Source: Pseudomonas sp. GGS8 (GTDB taxonomy: Bacteria > Pseudomonadota > Gammaproteobacteria > Pseudomonadales > Pseudomonadaceae). From it: a DNA stretch of 64,000 bases. Of the stretch, positions 26,919-36,183 are shown in pieces. The notes under the pieces were generated by a model. The model saw only the letters and a list, made by a program, of their open reading frames with translations, searched no databases and had not been told where the DNA came from. The number at the start of each line of letters is the position of its first letter. The first letter of the stretch is position 1. The translations under genes were made by a program, and so were the position numbers. The stretch covers positions 3,909,501-3,973,500 of the forward strand of contig NZ_JALJWF010000001.1 in the NCBI RefSeq assembly GCF_024168645.1, read 5' to 3'.

Positions 26919-29309
26919 ATGTCGTTGCACGCCGTGCGCCCCAAGATCCTGGGTTTTATCAGTGAAGATGTCTCGGCCTGGCTGGTCGCGCTGCTGGTAT
27001 TGCTCGTGGGCGGGATTCTCACGGGGTTGCTGGCCTGGGCAACACTCAATCAGTTTCATCAGCAAATGCGGCAACGTTTCCAACTGCTCGCCAGTGAACG
27101 CTATAGCCGTATCGAAGAACGTTTCCAAGATCAAGAGCAGCGCCTTGATGGCCTGCGCCGGTTCTTCTCCAATTCCGAGTCGGTATCGCGCGACGAATTC
27201 GACGGTTACGCCAAACCTCTTTTGCGACGCACCCAAGCCTATTCCTGGGCACCACGGGTTTCCCGCGCCGAACGCCCCGTGCTCGAACGCTTCGTGCATG
27301 ACGAAGGCTTGAGCAATTTCACCTTTCGCGAACTCACCGCCGACGGCCAGTTGCAACCGGCTGCGGAGCGGGACGAGTACGTGCCGGTGCTCTATAGCCA
27401 AACCCAAAGCCGACTGCCCACGCCGCTGGGTTATGACCTGTTGGCCCAGCCCCTGCGCCGTTCGACCTTGGAGCGCGCCGATCAAACGGGCAACATGGCC
27501 GTCTCGCAACCTTTGCATCTGGTAGGCATTGAGCCCGCCTACTCACGGGGTGTGTTGCTGGTGGCACCGGTCAGCCGTCAGCACCTGCCGGGCGCCACGC
27601 CCGCCGGGTATGTGATGGCGGTGATCAGCATGCGCCAGCTGCTGGCGGACGGGTTGCCGGAAGAGAATCTTGATTCTCTTTCGGTACGCATCCTCGACTT
27701 GTCTACCAATGACCAACACGAAGTGCTGTATGAGTCGACCAACCCGGCCGGGGCCAGCGACTTGTCCTCCACGCGCTTGCTGCGTCTGGCCGACCACGAA
27801 TATCAAGTGGATATGCGTCCCAGTGCTGCGTTCCTGCAAGCCAACCACTCCTCGGTGGCCAGCCAGGTGGTGCTTGGCGGTTTACTCAGCTTGCTGCTCA
27901 GTGTGTTTCTCTATGTGTTGGTCAGCCAGCGGCAACGGGCGCTGAAAATGGTCGAGCAACGGACCGAGGAACTGCACGCCCGTGAGCAAGAGCTGCGCGG
28001 CACGCATGGCCAGTTGCGCGGTGTGCTGGATGCCGCGACTCAGGTGGCGATCATCGCCACCGACCTGCGCGGGATCGTCAGCACTTTCAACGCCGGTGCC
28101 GAGCACATGCTCGGTTACTCCAGTGCGCAGGCCGTGGGCCACATGACCCTGGAAAACCTGCACCTGCCCCGGGAACTTGAGGCGCGCTCGGCGGAGTTGA
28201 GCGCACGCTATGGCAAGCCGATTCCGACCTGCCAGGCGATGCTGGTCGAAGGCGGGGAAGAGGGCGGTCACGAAGCCCGGGAATGGACGCTGGTGCGCCG
28301 CGACGGCAGCCATTTGACGGTGAACATGCTGGCGACCCCGGTTCTCGACGAACAAGGGCTGTGGGTTGGGCACCTTGCGATCTGTATCGACGTCACCGAG
28401 CGCAAGCGTGTCCACGAGGCTCTGGCGGCGCGGGACCTGTTGTTGAAGAAGCTCAGCGCCCATGTGCCCGGCGGGATTTACCAGTTCAAGATGGAGTTCG
28501 ATGGGCGTTTCAGTGTGATCTACGCCAGCGACGGGATGCGCGACATCTATGAGCTCGAGCTGGACGTACTATTGCGCGATGCCGAAGCGGTATTCGCGCG
28601 GATTCATCCTCAGGACGCGCGGCGGGTCCGCGCGTCGATCCAGGCGTCGGCGGACACCCTCAGCCCCTGGCGTGAAGAGTATCGCGTGCAATTGCCCGAG
28701 CGCGGCCTGCGCTGGGTCCGCGGCGAAGCGACGCCGGAGGAGCTGCCCGGTGGCGGTGTGCTGTGGCATGGCTACATTTCGGACATTTCCGACCTCAAGC
28801 GGGTGGAAGAGGAATTGCGTGCGCTGTCGGTGACCGACTCATTGACCGGGATCCATAACCGCCGCTACTTCCAGGAGCGCCTGACCACCGAAATGGCCCG
28901 GGTCGAGCGCGGCGGTGGCGAGTTGTCGGTGATCATGCTCGACATCGACCATTTCAAACGCATCAATGACCAGCACGGCCACGCCGTGGGCGATCGGGTG
29001 TTGCAGGCGGTGTGTGAGCGCATTGGCGGTCGTCTGCGGCGCACCGATGTGTTCTGTCGCCTGGGGGGCGAAGAGTTCATGGTGCTCTGCCCGGACATCG
29101 ACGGCGAACAGGCGCATGTGTTGGCGGTGGAGTTGTGGCAAGGACTGCGCAGTTCGCCGATCGACGAGGTCGGGATTGTCACCGCGAGTTTCGGGATTGC
29201 CAGCTGGCGGGCCGGAGAGGGTGCGGATGCGTTGCTGTTGCGGGCGGATTCGGGAGTGTATGCGGCGAAGCAGGCGGGACGGGATCGGGTTGAAGGGCAG
29301 ATGAGCTAG
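26919..29309 (+). CDS. Membrane diguanylate cyclase (CHASE-PAS-PAS-GGDEF)
   Basis: 796 aa. TM1 about 20-42 (LVALLVLLVGGILTGLLAWAT); periplasmic CHASE sensor about 60-265; TM2 about 308-330; coiled coil (ALKMVEQRTEELHAREQEL); PAS1 from about 360 (QVAIIATDLRGIVSTFNAGAEHMLGY); PAS2 about 505-630; GGDEF about 640-790. The active site is GGEEF and is preceded by an RxxD inhibitory site (RRTD-VFCRL-GGEEF), so an active, product-inhibited cyclic-di-GMP synthase is predicted. DIDHFKRINDQHGH is intact. Ligand unknown. Confidence 0.92.
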   Translation: MSLHAVRPKILGFISEDVSAWLVALLVLLVGGILTGLLAWATLNQFHQQMRQRFQLLASERYSRIEERFQDQEQRLDGLRRFFSNSESVSRDEFDGYAKPLLRRTQAYSWAPRVSRAERPVLERFVHDEGLSNFTFRELTADGQLQPAAERDEYVPVLYSQTQSRLPTPLGYDLLAQPLRRSTLERADQTGNMAVSQPLHLVGIEPAYSRGVLLVAPVSRQHLPGATPAGYVMAVISMRQLLADGLPEENLDSLSVRILDLSTNDQHEVLYESTNPAGASDLSSTRLLRLADHEYQVDMRPSAAFLQANHSSVASQVVLGGLLSLLLSVFLYVLVSQRQRALKMVEQRTEELHAREQELRGTHGQLRGVLDAATQVAIIATDLRGIVSTFNAGAEHMLGYSSAQAVGHMTLENLHLPRELEARSAELSARYGKPIPTCQAMLVEGGEEGGHEAREWTLVRRDGSHLTVNMLATPVLDEQGLWVGHLAICIDVTERKRVHEALAARDLLLKKLSAHVPGGIYQFKMEFDGRFSVIYASDGMRDIYELELDVLLRDAEAVFARIHPQDARRVRASIQASADTLSPWREEYRVQLPERGLRWVRGEATPEELPGGGVLWHGYISDISDLKRVEEELRALSVTDSLTGIHNRRYFQERLTTEMARVERGGGELSVIMLDIDHFKRINDQHGHAVGDRVLQAVCERIGGRLRRTDVFCRLGGEEFMVLCPDIDGEQAHVLAVELWQGLRSSPIDEVGIVTASFGIASWRAGEGADALLLRADSGVYAAKQAGRDRVEGQMS

Positions 29310-29325
29310 GTCTGCATACAGACCC

Positions 29326-29376
29326 TGTTGGAGATTCTATGTTGCAGGGTTGCCCTGCAACATAGAATCTCCAACA
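29326..29376. repeat. Perfect 24-bp inverted repeat with 3-nt loop
   Basis: The arm at 29326-29349 (starts TGTTGGAGATTCTATG, ends CAGGG) is perfectly complementary to 29353-29376. It sits between the convergent diguanylate cyclase and dacB genes and has no T tract. It may act as a bidirectional transcript end, or be a remnant of a mobile element. Confidence 0.85.
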
Positions 29377-29404
29377 TTGGATCTGAGGTGTTCTATGGAT
29401 CCGG

Positions 29405-30865
29405 TTACAACACCGAAGCCGTGGTCGGCAGCTTCGGTTGGCGATACAGGTCCAGCAGCACCTGATCCAGCACCGAAGACGCGCCAAACGGAGCCTTGTC
29501 GTTAAGGATCGCCACCACCGCCCAGGTATTGCCATTGACATCGCGGCTGAAGCCGGAGATGGCACGCACGGTGTTCAGGGTGCCAGTCTTGACGTGGGCT
29601 TCACCGGTCATGGCCGTGCGTTTCAGGCGTTTGCGCATGGTGCCGTCGGTGCCGGCAATCGGCATCGAGCTGATGAACTCGGCGGCGTACGGGCTGCGCC
29701 AGGCGGCTTGCAGCATCGCAGCCATTTCACGCGCGCTGACCCGTTCGGCGCGAGACAAGCCGGAGCCGTTCTCCATCACCAGGTGCGGTGCAGTGATGCC
29801 TTTCTGTGCCAGCCACTGACGCACCACGCGCTGGGCCGCTTTGGCGTCATCACTGTCGGCGTCGGTGCGGAACTTCTGGCCCAGGCTCAGGAACAACTGC
29901 TGGGCCATGGTGTTGTTACTGTATTTGTTGATGTCGCGAATGATTTCCGCCAGGTCGGGCGAGTAGGCGCGGGCCAGCACCTTGGCGCTGCTGGGCGTCG
30001 GCGCCAGACGATCCTGGCCCTGGATGCTGCCGCCCAGTTCCTTCCAGATCGCCCGCACGGCGCCGGCGGTGTAGGTCGCGTGGTCGAGTAGCGACAAGTA
30101 GGTCTGGGAGCTGCAACCTTCGCCCAACTGGCCGCCGACGGTCACGGTGACGCTGCCATCAGCCTGGGTCACCGGGTTGTAGCGCACGCCCCCGGTGCAT
30201 TGCTTGGAATTGAGCGCCTTGACCTGATTGTCGATGCGGATGTTGGCAATCGGCGGTTCGACCGACACCAGGACCTTGCCCGAGTCGTTGCGGGCCACGA
30301 AGCGCAGGGCCTTGAGGTTGACCAGCAGCGCGTCGGGCTTGACCAGGAACGGTTTGTTCTCGTCATTGCCGTCGTCGTTGAACTCGGGCAGCTGCGGTTG
30401 CACGAAGAAGCCGCGGTCCAGCACCAGGTCGCCGGTGACTTGGGTCACGCCGTTGGCACGCAAGTCGCGCATCAGCAGCCAGAGTTTTTCCATGTTCAGC
30501 TTCGGATCGCCGCCACCCTTGAGGTAGAGGTTACCGTTGAGGATGCCACCGCTGAGGGTGCCGTCGGTGTAAAACTCGGTTTTCCATTGGTGGTTCGGGC
30601 CGAGCATTTCCAGGGCGGCATAGGTGGTGACCAGTTTCATGGTCGAGGCCGGGTTGACCGAAACGTCAGCGTTATAAATGGTTGGGGTGCCCGGGCCGTT
30701 AAGCGGGATCATCACCAGCGACAAGGCGCTGTCCGGCAATTTGCTGGCCTTGAGGGCCTTTTCGACATTGGGCGAAAGGGCGGTGTTGACCGGCGCGGCG
30801 GAAACGGAGAGGGCCAGAGGCAGAAGAAGGCTGGCCAGCAGCAATGGACGCAAAGATTTGATCAT
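29405..30865 (-). CDS. dacB: D-alanyl-D-alanine carboxypeptidase/endopeptidase (PBP4 family)
   Basis: 486 aa periplasmic S13 peptidase trimming peptidoglycan cross-links. Signal peptide MIKSLRPLLLASLLLPLALSVSA; active-site SxxK in NPASTMKLVTTYAA; SxN in YSNNTMAQQLF; KTG in HVKTGTLNTVRAISG. The large inserted domain between SxxK and SxN is typical of PBP4. ATG 30865 is chosen because it puts the signal peptide at the N-terminus; 31 upstream in-frame codons are excluded. Confidence 0.93.
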   Translation of the reverse strand: MIKSLRPLLLASLLLPLALSVSAAPVNTALSPNVEKALKASKLPDSALSLVMIPLNGPGTPTIYNADVSVNPASTMKLVTTYAALEMLGPNHQWKTEFYTDGTLSGGILNGNLYLKGGGDPKLNMEKLWLLMRDLRANGVTQVTGDLVLDRGFFVQPQLPEFNDDGNDENKPFLVKPDALLVNLKALRFVARNDSGKVLVSVEPPIANIRIDNQVKALNSKQCTGGVRYNPVTQADGSVTVTVGGQLGEGCSSQTYLSLLDHATYTAGAVRAIWKELGGSIQGQDRLAPTPSSAKVLARAYSPDLAEIIRDINKYSNNTMAQQLFLSLGQKFRTDADSDDAKAAQRVVRQWLAQKGITAPHLVMENGSGLSRAERVSAREMAAMLQAAWRSPYAAEFISSMPIAGTDGTMRKRLKRTAMTGEAHVKTGTLNTVRAISGFSRDVNGNTWAVVAILNDKAPFGASSVLDQVLLDLYRQPKLPTTASVL

Positions 30866-31099
30866 CTGAAATAAAACCCTACAGGCGAGGGGGAAAAAGA
30901 CGAGGGCATGGCGATAAATTCCCTCAGCGGTCATGAAAGTGTCGGCATTATGCCCCAAGGTGTGAGGGCTTGTGCCGCACCTTGGTCGTCTAATTCGCTA
31001 TTTTTTTACCGACGGTAGACGTCGCACCGTTCTGAGGCGGGTAATCGGCGCCTTAAACTGCTAAAGTGCCGCCCGTTATTACTTATGAGGATTGTTCCA

Positions 31100-31444
31100 A
31101 TGGCGACTAACCGTTCCCAGCGTCTGCGCAAAAAACTGTGCGTCGATGAATTTCAAGAGCTGGGTTTCGAACTGAACCTGGATTTCAAAGAAGATTTGGC
31201 TGATGAAGCCATTGATGCTTTCCTCGACGCGTTCCTGAAAGAAGCCATGGAAGCCAACGGTCTGGGTTATGTCGGCGGCGACGACTTCGGTCTGGTGTGC
31301 CTGCAGAAGCGTGGCTCGGTTTCCGAAGAGCAGCGTGCCGCTGTTGAAGCCTGGCTCAAAGGCCGCAGCGAACTGACCGAAGCAACCGTCAGCCCGCTGA
31401 TCGATGTCTGGTACCCGGAAAAGCCGATCAATCCGGTAGCTTGA
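31100..31444 (+). CDS. yggL: YggL family 50S-associated protein (DUF469)
   Basis: 114 aa acidic protein, MATNRSQRLRKKLCVDEFQELGFELNLDF. The family has been linked to the 50S ribosomal subunit. The ATG at 31100 is chosen over the one five codons upstream because of the conserved N-terminus. Monocistronic, with its own terminator. Confidence 0.87.
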   Translation: MATNRSQRLRKKLCVDEFQELGFELNLDFKEDLADEAIDAFLDAFLKEAMEANGLGYVGGDDFGLVCLQKRGSVSEEQRAAVEAWLKGRSELTEATVSPLIDVWYPEKPINPVA

Positions 31445-31449
31445 TGTTC

Positions 31450-31483
31450 AAAAAAACGGCGACCCAAGGGTCGCCGTTTTTTT
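31450..31483. terminator. Terminator of yggL, bidirectional
   Basis: AAAAAACGGCGACCC/GGGTCGCCGTTTTTT stem with AA loop and seven T. It may also serve the convergent transporter gene. Confidence 0.9.
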
Positions 31484-31528
31484 ATGCCTGCTTTTTGTAG
31501 GCGCATGGCTTGGCCTGCGAAGGGGGCC

Positions 31529-32719
31529 TCAGGCCTTGCGCCAGTTCAAGATAACCAACGTCAACACCCCCGCGACAATCCCCCAGAATGCCGAACCGAT
31601 GGAGAACAGCGTCAGCCCCGACGCCGTGACCATAAAGGTAATCAGCGCCGCTTCCCGTTCCTGCACTTGCGCCATGGCAATGCTCAGCCCGTTGATGATC
31701 GAGCCGAACAGCGCCAGCGCGGCAATCGACAGCACCAGTTCTTTAGGCAACGCGGCAAACAACGCCGCCAATGTCGCGCCGAACACCCCGGCAATCCCGT
31801 AGAAAATCCCGCACCAGACCGCAGCCGTGTAGCGTTTGTTGCGGTCCTCATGGGCGTGCGGCCCGGTGCAGATCGCTGCGCTGATGGCGGCCAGGTTGAT
31901 GCCGTGGGAGCCGAACGGTGCCAACAGCAATGAGGCAATGCCGGTGGTGGTGATCAGCGGCGAGGCCGGCACGTTGTAGCCGTCGGCGCGCAAAACGGCG
32001 ATGCCTGGCATGTTCTGCGAGGTCATCGCCACCACGAACAGCGGGATGCCGATGCTGATGGTCGCGGCCAGGGAGAAATGCGGTGTGGTCCAGACCGGCG
32101 TCGCGACTTCCAGGTGAAAGCCACTGAAGTCCAGTAACCCCATGAAACCGGCCAGCGCAGTGCCAATCAATAGCGCCGCGAGCACGGCGTAGCGCGGTGA
32201 CAGGCGCTTGACCAGCAGATACGTGACGAACATCCCCAGGACCAGCGCGGTGCGGTGCTGGACGGCGACGAAAATCTCGCTGCCGATCTTGAACAGAATC
32301 CCCGCCAGCAACGCTGCCGCCAATGAGGCCGGAATCTTTTTCACCAGCCGTTCGAAACTGCCGGTCAGGCCGCACACAGTCACCAACACCGCGCAAGTAA
32401 TGTAGGCACCGATGGCCTCGCCGTAGCTGACACCGCCCAGGCTGGTGATCAGCAACGCCGCGCCGGGGGTCGACCAGGCAATAGTAATCGGGGTGCGATA
32501 GCGCAAGGACAGGCCGATCGAGCACACCGCCATGCCGATGGAGATCGCCCAGATCCACGACGAAATCTGCCCGCTGGTCAGGCCCGCCGCTTGCCCGGCC
32601 TGGAACATCAGCACCAGGGAACTGGTGTAACCGGTCATCATGGCGATGAACCCGGCGACGATGGCCGAGGGCGACGTGTCGGTCAGGGGACGAAGCTGCG
32701 TGTGCGTGGCGTCGGTCAT
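31529..32719 (-). CDS. benE: BenE-family benzoate/purine-type membrane transporter
   Basis: 396 aa inner-membrane protein with about 12 TM segments, BenE family (IVAGFIAMMTGYTSSLVLMFQAGQ; SIGIPLFVVAMTSQNMPGIAVLRADGY; APFGSHGINLAAISAAICTGPHAH). The family name implies benzoate/H+ symport, but the neighbours (GntR regulator, guanine deaminase, xanthine dehydrogenase) make a purine or related substrate equally likely. Divergent from the GntR gene. Confidence 0.82.
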   Translation of the reverse strand: MTDATHTQLRPLTDTSPSAIVAGFIAMMTGYTSSLVLMFQAGQAAGLTSGQISSWIWAISIGMAVCSIGLSLRYRTPITIAWSTPGAALLITSLGGVSYGEAIGAYITCAVLVTVCGLTGSFERLVKKIPASLAAALLAGILFKIGSEIFVAVQHRTALVLGMFVTYLLVKRLSPRYAVLAALLIGTALAGFMGLLDFSGFHLEVATPVWTTPHFSLAATISIGIPLFVVAMTSQNMPGIAVLRADGYNVPASPLITTTGIASLLLAPFGSHGINLAAISAAICTGPHAHEDRNKRYTAAVWCGIFYGIAGVFGATLAALFAALPKELVLSIAALALFGSIINGLSIAMAQVQEREAALITFMVTASGLTLFSIGSAFWGIVAGVLTLVILNWRKA

Positions 32720-32881
32720 GACAGCGGTGTTCCTTATACGGGTGAAGATGTCCGTAGCAACGCTCCCACAGGGTTGTTGTTCAGGCTGCGGATTCTGTGT
32801 TCAAGCCTAAACTGAAACGTAACCGGTCGTTGCAATACAGCGAAGGCGACAAACAGCCGTACAGTCGTGTTGCCACCCTCC

Positions 32882-32893
32882 ATTGTGTACAAT
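32882..32893. promoter_or_regulatory. Candidate GntR operator
   Basis: ATTGTGTACAAT: arms ATTGT/ACAAT around GT, resembling the FadR-subfamily pattern TnGTnnnACnA. It lies between the divergent transporter and GntR genes. Confidence 0.45.
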
Positions 32894-32985
32894 TGCAGTG
32901 TTTTTTACGCGATACTTGCCAGCGACCCACTGTGCCGTATTACAGTCACGGTCAATTCGCCGCAGTTCTCCCGACTCGAGTGCCC

Positions 32986-33750
32986 ATGAACGAACAGTTG
33001 CAACCCCTCAAGAAACAACCGCGAGCAGGCAAAGCCGGCCGCAGCGGTACCCAGGACGATATTGTCTACGCGCATATCTTCGAGGCCATCCTCGAACAGC
33101 GTCTGGCGCCCGGCACCAAGTTGAGCGAAGAAGCGCTGGGGGAAATCTTCGGGGTCAGCCGCACCATCATTCGCCGCGCGCTGTCGCGTCTGGCCCATGA
33201 AGGCGTGGTGTTGCTGCGACCGAATCGCGGCGCTGTGGTTGCCAGCCCGAGTGTCGAAGAGGCTCGCCAGGTGTTCATGGCGCGGCGGCTGGTGGAGCGG
33301 GCGATCACTGAGTTGGCGGTGCAGCACGCCACTGCCGAGCAGATTGCCGACTTGCGGCAGATGGTCAACGACGAGCGCGACAGCTTCTCCCGTGGCGATC
33401 GCGGTGCCGGTATTCGTCTGTCGGGCGAGTTTCACTTGAAACTGGCCGAAGCGGCAAAAAACGCGCCATTGATCAGCTTCCAGCGCAGCCTGGTGTCCCA
33501 GACTTCGTTGATCATCGCCCAGTACGAGAGCGGCAACCGTTCGCACTGCTCTTACGATGAGCACACCCAATTGATCGATGCCATCGAAGCGCGGGACGCG
33601 ACGCTGGCGGTGGACTTGATGATGCATCACATGGATCACATCGACAGCAAGCTCAACCTCGACGACGAAAGCGCGTCGGATGATTTGCATGCGGTGTTCT
33701 CGCATCTGTTGCAGACCAAGAAGCCGGGGCGCTCGACTGCCAAGCTATAA
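32986..33750 (+). CDS. GntR-family (FadR/FCD) transcriptional regulator
   Basis: 254 aa. N-terminal winged helix (IVYAHIFEAILEQRLAPGTKLSEEALGEIFGVSRTIIRRALSRLAHEGVVLLRPNRGAVV, about 25-95) and a C-terminal FCD effector domain (about 105-235) with the metal-site style D/H residues (EFHLKLAEAA; DEHTQLIDAI; MMHHMDHID). Located between the BenE-type transporter and guaD, so probably a purine-catabolism regulator. ATG 32986 chosen; the frame is open to 32797 but that stretch contains the promoter. Confidence 0.9.
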   Translation: MNEQLQPLKKQPRAGKAGRSGTQDDIVYAHIFEAILEQRLAPGTKLSEEALGEIFGVSRTIIRRALSRLAHEGVVLLRPNRGAVVASPSVEEARQVFMARRLVERAITELAVQHATAEQIADLRQMVNDERDSFSRGDRGAGIRLSGEFHLKLAEAAKNAPLISFQRSLVSQTSLIIAQYESGNRSHCSYDEHTQLIDAIEARDATLAVDLMMHHMDHIDSKLNLDDESASDDLHAVFSHLLQTKKPGRSTAKL

Positions 33751-33768
33751 GTCAGACTGAGTCGCGGC

Positions 33769-33790
33769 CATCGCGGGCTTGCCCGCGATA
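33769..33790. repeat. REP palindrome
   Basis: CATCGCGGGCTTGCCCGCGA, single element between two convergent genes. Confidence 0.7.
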
Positions 33791-33808
33791 GCAATCTGAC
33801 AGGCGATA

Positions 33809-33847
33809 GAAAAATCCCCCGCAACCAACGATTGCGGGGGATTTTTT
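33809..33847. terminator. Bidirectional terminator between gntR and guaD
   Basis: AAAATCCCCCGCAA pairs with TTGCGGGGGATTTT around CCAACGA; T tract on both strands. Confidence 0.9.
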
Positions 33848-33860
33848 ATGCCCGCAAGCT

Positions 33861-35165
33861 TTAGCGCTGATGCACCAGATTCCCCGCCGCATATGTCTGC
33901 AACACCGTCCGGTCATCCCCCAGCGTCATCAACACAAACAACGTCTCGGCTATGTTATTGGCCTGCTTCAGGCGATAGCTCAGCAGCGGCGTGGCGTTGT
34001 AATCCAGCACTAGGAAGTCCGCGTCGGTGCCCGGTTGCAGGGTGCCGATCTTGTTTTCCAGGCGCAGCGCGCGGGCGCCGCCAAGGGTGGCCAGGTACAG
34101 CGACTTGAACGGGCTCAGCCGCGCGCCTTGCAGTTGCATGACCTTGTACGCTTCGTTCAGGGTTTGCAGCAGCGAGAAACTGGTGCCGCCACCGACGTCG
34201 GTACCGAGACCGACATTGAGTTTGTGCTTCTCGGCCATCGGCAGGTTGAACAAACCGCTGCCGAGGAAGAAGTTCGAGGTCGGGCAAAACGCAATCGCCG
34301 ATCCGGTCTGTGCCAGGCGTGCGCATTCGTCGTCGCACAGGTGCACGCCGTGGGCGAACACCGAGCGCTCGCCGAGCAGTTGGTAGTGGTCGTAGACGTC
34401 CAGGTAGCCCTTGCGCTCCGGGAACAGTTGCTTGACCCACTCGACCTCCTTGAGGTTTTCGCTGATGTGGGTCTGCATGTACAGATCCGGGTATTCGCTG
34501 AGCAGCTGCCCCGCCAGTGCTAGCTGTTCCGGGGTGCTGGTCGGGGCGAAGCGCGGGGTGACGGCGTAATGCAGGCGGCCCTTGCCGTGCCAGCGCTCGA
34601 TCAGCGCCTTGCTTTCGACGTAACTCGATTCGGCGGTGTCGGTCAGGTAATCCGGTGCGTTGCGGTCCATCATCACCTTGCCGGCGATCATCCGCAGGTC
34701 CAGCTGCTCGGCAGCCTCGAAAAACGAGTTCACCGATTGCGGATGCACGCTGCCGAATACCAGGGCAGTGGTGGTGCCGTTGCGCAGCAGTTCCTTGATG
34801 AAAATGTCCGCCACTTCGTCAGCGTGGGCCTTGTTGGCGAACTGGCTTTCGCACGGAAAGGTGTAGGTGTTCAGCCAGTCCAGCAGCTGCTCGCCGTAGG
34901 CGCCGACCATGCCGGTTTGCGGCAGGTGAATGTGGGTGTCGATGAAGCCTGGGGTGATCAGCGCGTCCTGATAATGGGTGATCTCGATGTCGGATGGCAG
35001 CGTTGGCAGCAATTCGCTGGCGTGGCCGATGGCGTTGATCTGGCCGTTCTCGACCAGCAGCAGGCCGTCTTCGAAATACTCATACGAGGCTTCGATACCC
35101 ACTTCGGCGGGATCGGCAATGCTGTGCAAAATGGCGGCGCGGTAGGCTTTGCGAGTCAAGGGCAT
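33861..35165 (-). CDS. guaD: Guanine deaminase
   Basis: 434 aa amidohydrolase converting guanine to xanthine. Metal-binding HxH in PGFIDTHIHLPQ; later ligands in MQTHISEN and FAHGVHL; the catalytic Asp in GLGTDVGGGTSFS. The N-terminal beta domain (ALITPGFID) is typical. ATG 35165 gives MPLTRKAYRAAILH. It feeds xanthine to XdhAB, encoded just upstream in the same direction. Confidence 0.94.
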   Translation of the reverse strand: MPLTRKAYRAAILHSIADPAEVGIEASYEYFEDGLLLVENGQINAIGHASELLPTLPSDIEITHYQDALITPGFIDTHIHLPQTGMVGAYGEQLLDWLNTYTFPCESQFANKAHADEVADIFIKELLRNGTTTALVFGSVHPQSVNSFFEAAEQLDLRMIAGKVMMDRNAPDYLTDTAESSYVESKALIERWHGKGRLHYAVTPRFAPTSTPEQLALAGQLLSEYPDLYMQTHISENLKEVEWVKQLFPERKGYLDVYDHYQLLGERSVFAHGVHLCDDECARLAQTGSAIAFCPTSNFFLGSGLFNLPMAEKHKLNVGLGTDVGGGTSFSLLQTLNEAYKVMQLQGARLSPFKSLYLATLGGARALRLENKIGTLQPGTDADFLVLDYNATPLLSYRLKQANNIAETLFVLMTLGDDRTVLQTYAAGNLVHQR

Positions 35166-35205
35166 GGGGGTTCTCAATTAGTTCGTAGCTTTAGGTTCGA
35201 GGCTT

Positions 35206-35235
35206 TTCAGTTCAAAGCGCTTCAGTTCAAAGCTT
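35206..35235. repeat. 15-bp direct tandem repeat at the xdhC stop
   Basis: TTCAGTTCAAAGCGC is followed directly by TTCAGTTCAAAGCTT; the second copy includes the xdhC stop codon. Confidence 0.6.
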
Positions 35236-36067
35236 GGCTGCGGCGTGAAGCAGGCAGCAGTTTGGCGATCGATGAGCCGGCGCTGGCGGTGTGCTGGCCG
35301 AAATTCGCGTTATAGGTGGCGATGATTTCGCCGGCGATGGAGATGGCGATTTCCACAGGCAACTTGCCTTTGACTTCGCCCAGCCCCATTGGGCAGCGCA
35401 TGCGTTGCAGCACGGCGCTGTCGAAACCACGATCACGCAGGCGGTGTTCGAACTTCACCCGTTTGGTCTTCGAACCGATCAGGCCGAAGTAGGCGAAGTC
35501 GTTGCGCTTGAGGATCGCGGCGGTGAGTTCAAGGTCGAGCTGGTGATTGTGAGTCATGACAATGCAGTAGCTGCCGGCGGGCAGGTCATCGACTTCGTCC
35601 AGCGGTTCTTCGGTGACGATTTTGCGCACGCCGTGGGGGATCTGTTCGGGGAATTCGGCTTCCCGTGAATCGATCCAGCGCACCCGGCAGGGCAGGCTGG
35701 CGAGCAGCGGCACCAGCGCCCGCCCGACGTGGCCGGCGCCGAACACAGCAATCTGCGCCTGGACCTGACCCATCGGTTCGAACAGCAACACGGTCACGCC
35801 GCCGCAGCACTGGCCCAGGCTGGCGCCGAGGCTGAAACGCTCCAGATGGGTGTCCTGCCGGCCACTGGCAAGCATCTCGCGGCCGATCTGCATGGCCTTG
35901 TATTCCAGATGCCCGCCACCGATGGTGTCGAATGTTTGCGTGGCGCTGATGACTATCTTCGAGCCGGCATTGCGCGGCGTCGAGCCGAGCTCTTCGATGA
36001 TGGTCACCAACACACAGGGTTCACCCCGGGTTTGCAGGTCGGCGAGGGCGTCGATCCAGTTGTACAT
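35222..36067 (-). CDS. xdhC: Xanthine dehydrogenase accessory factor XdhC
   Basis: 281 aa chaperone that binds molybdenum cofactor and inserts its sulfurated form into XdhB. N-terminal XdhC domain (EELGSTPRNAGSKIVIS; DTIGGGHLEYKA; SLGQCCGGVTVLLFEP) and C-terminal Rossmann-type domain (IAVFGAGHVGRALVPLL; YFGLIGSKTKRVKF). Last of the xdhA-xdhB-xdhC-guaD set; 116 bp containing a REP pair separate it from xdhB. Confidence 0.93.
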   Translation of the reverse strand: MYNWIDALADLQTRGEPCVLVTIIEELGSTPRNAGSKIVISATQTFDTIGGGHLEYKAMQIGREMLASGRQDTHLERFSLGASLGQCCGGVTVLLFEPMGQVQAQIAVFGAGHVGRALVPLLASLPCRVRWIDSREAEFPEQIPHGVRKIVTEEPLDEVDDLPAGSYCIVMTHNHQLDLELTAAILKRNDFAYFGLIGSKTKRVKFEHRLRDRGFDSAVLQRMRCPMGLGEVKGKLPVEIAISIAGEIIATYNANFGQHTASAGSSIAKLLPASRRSQALN

Positions 36068-36103
36068 GTTTCACCTCAACATCTCTGTTGTCTGTTCGGG
36101 CCT

Positions 36104-36170
36104 CATCGCGAGCAGGCTCGCTCCCACATTTGGAATGCATTCCCCTGTGGGAGCGAGCCTGCTCGCGATG
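36104..36170. repeat. REP pair, inverted
   Basis: CATCGCGAGCAGGCTCGCTC and its inverted copy (GAGCGAGCCTGCTCGCGATG) between xdhC and xdhB. Confidence 0.85.
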
Positions 36171-36183
36171 GGCTCGCCTCGGT

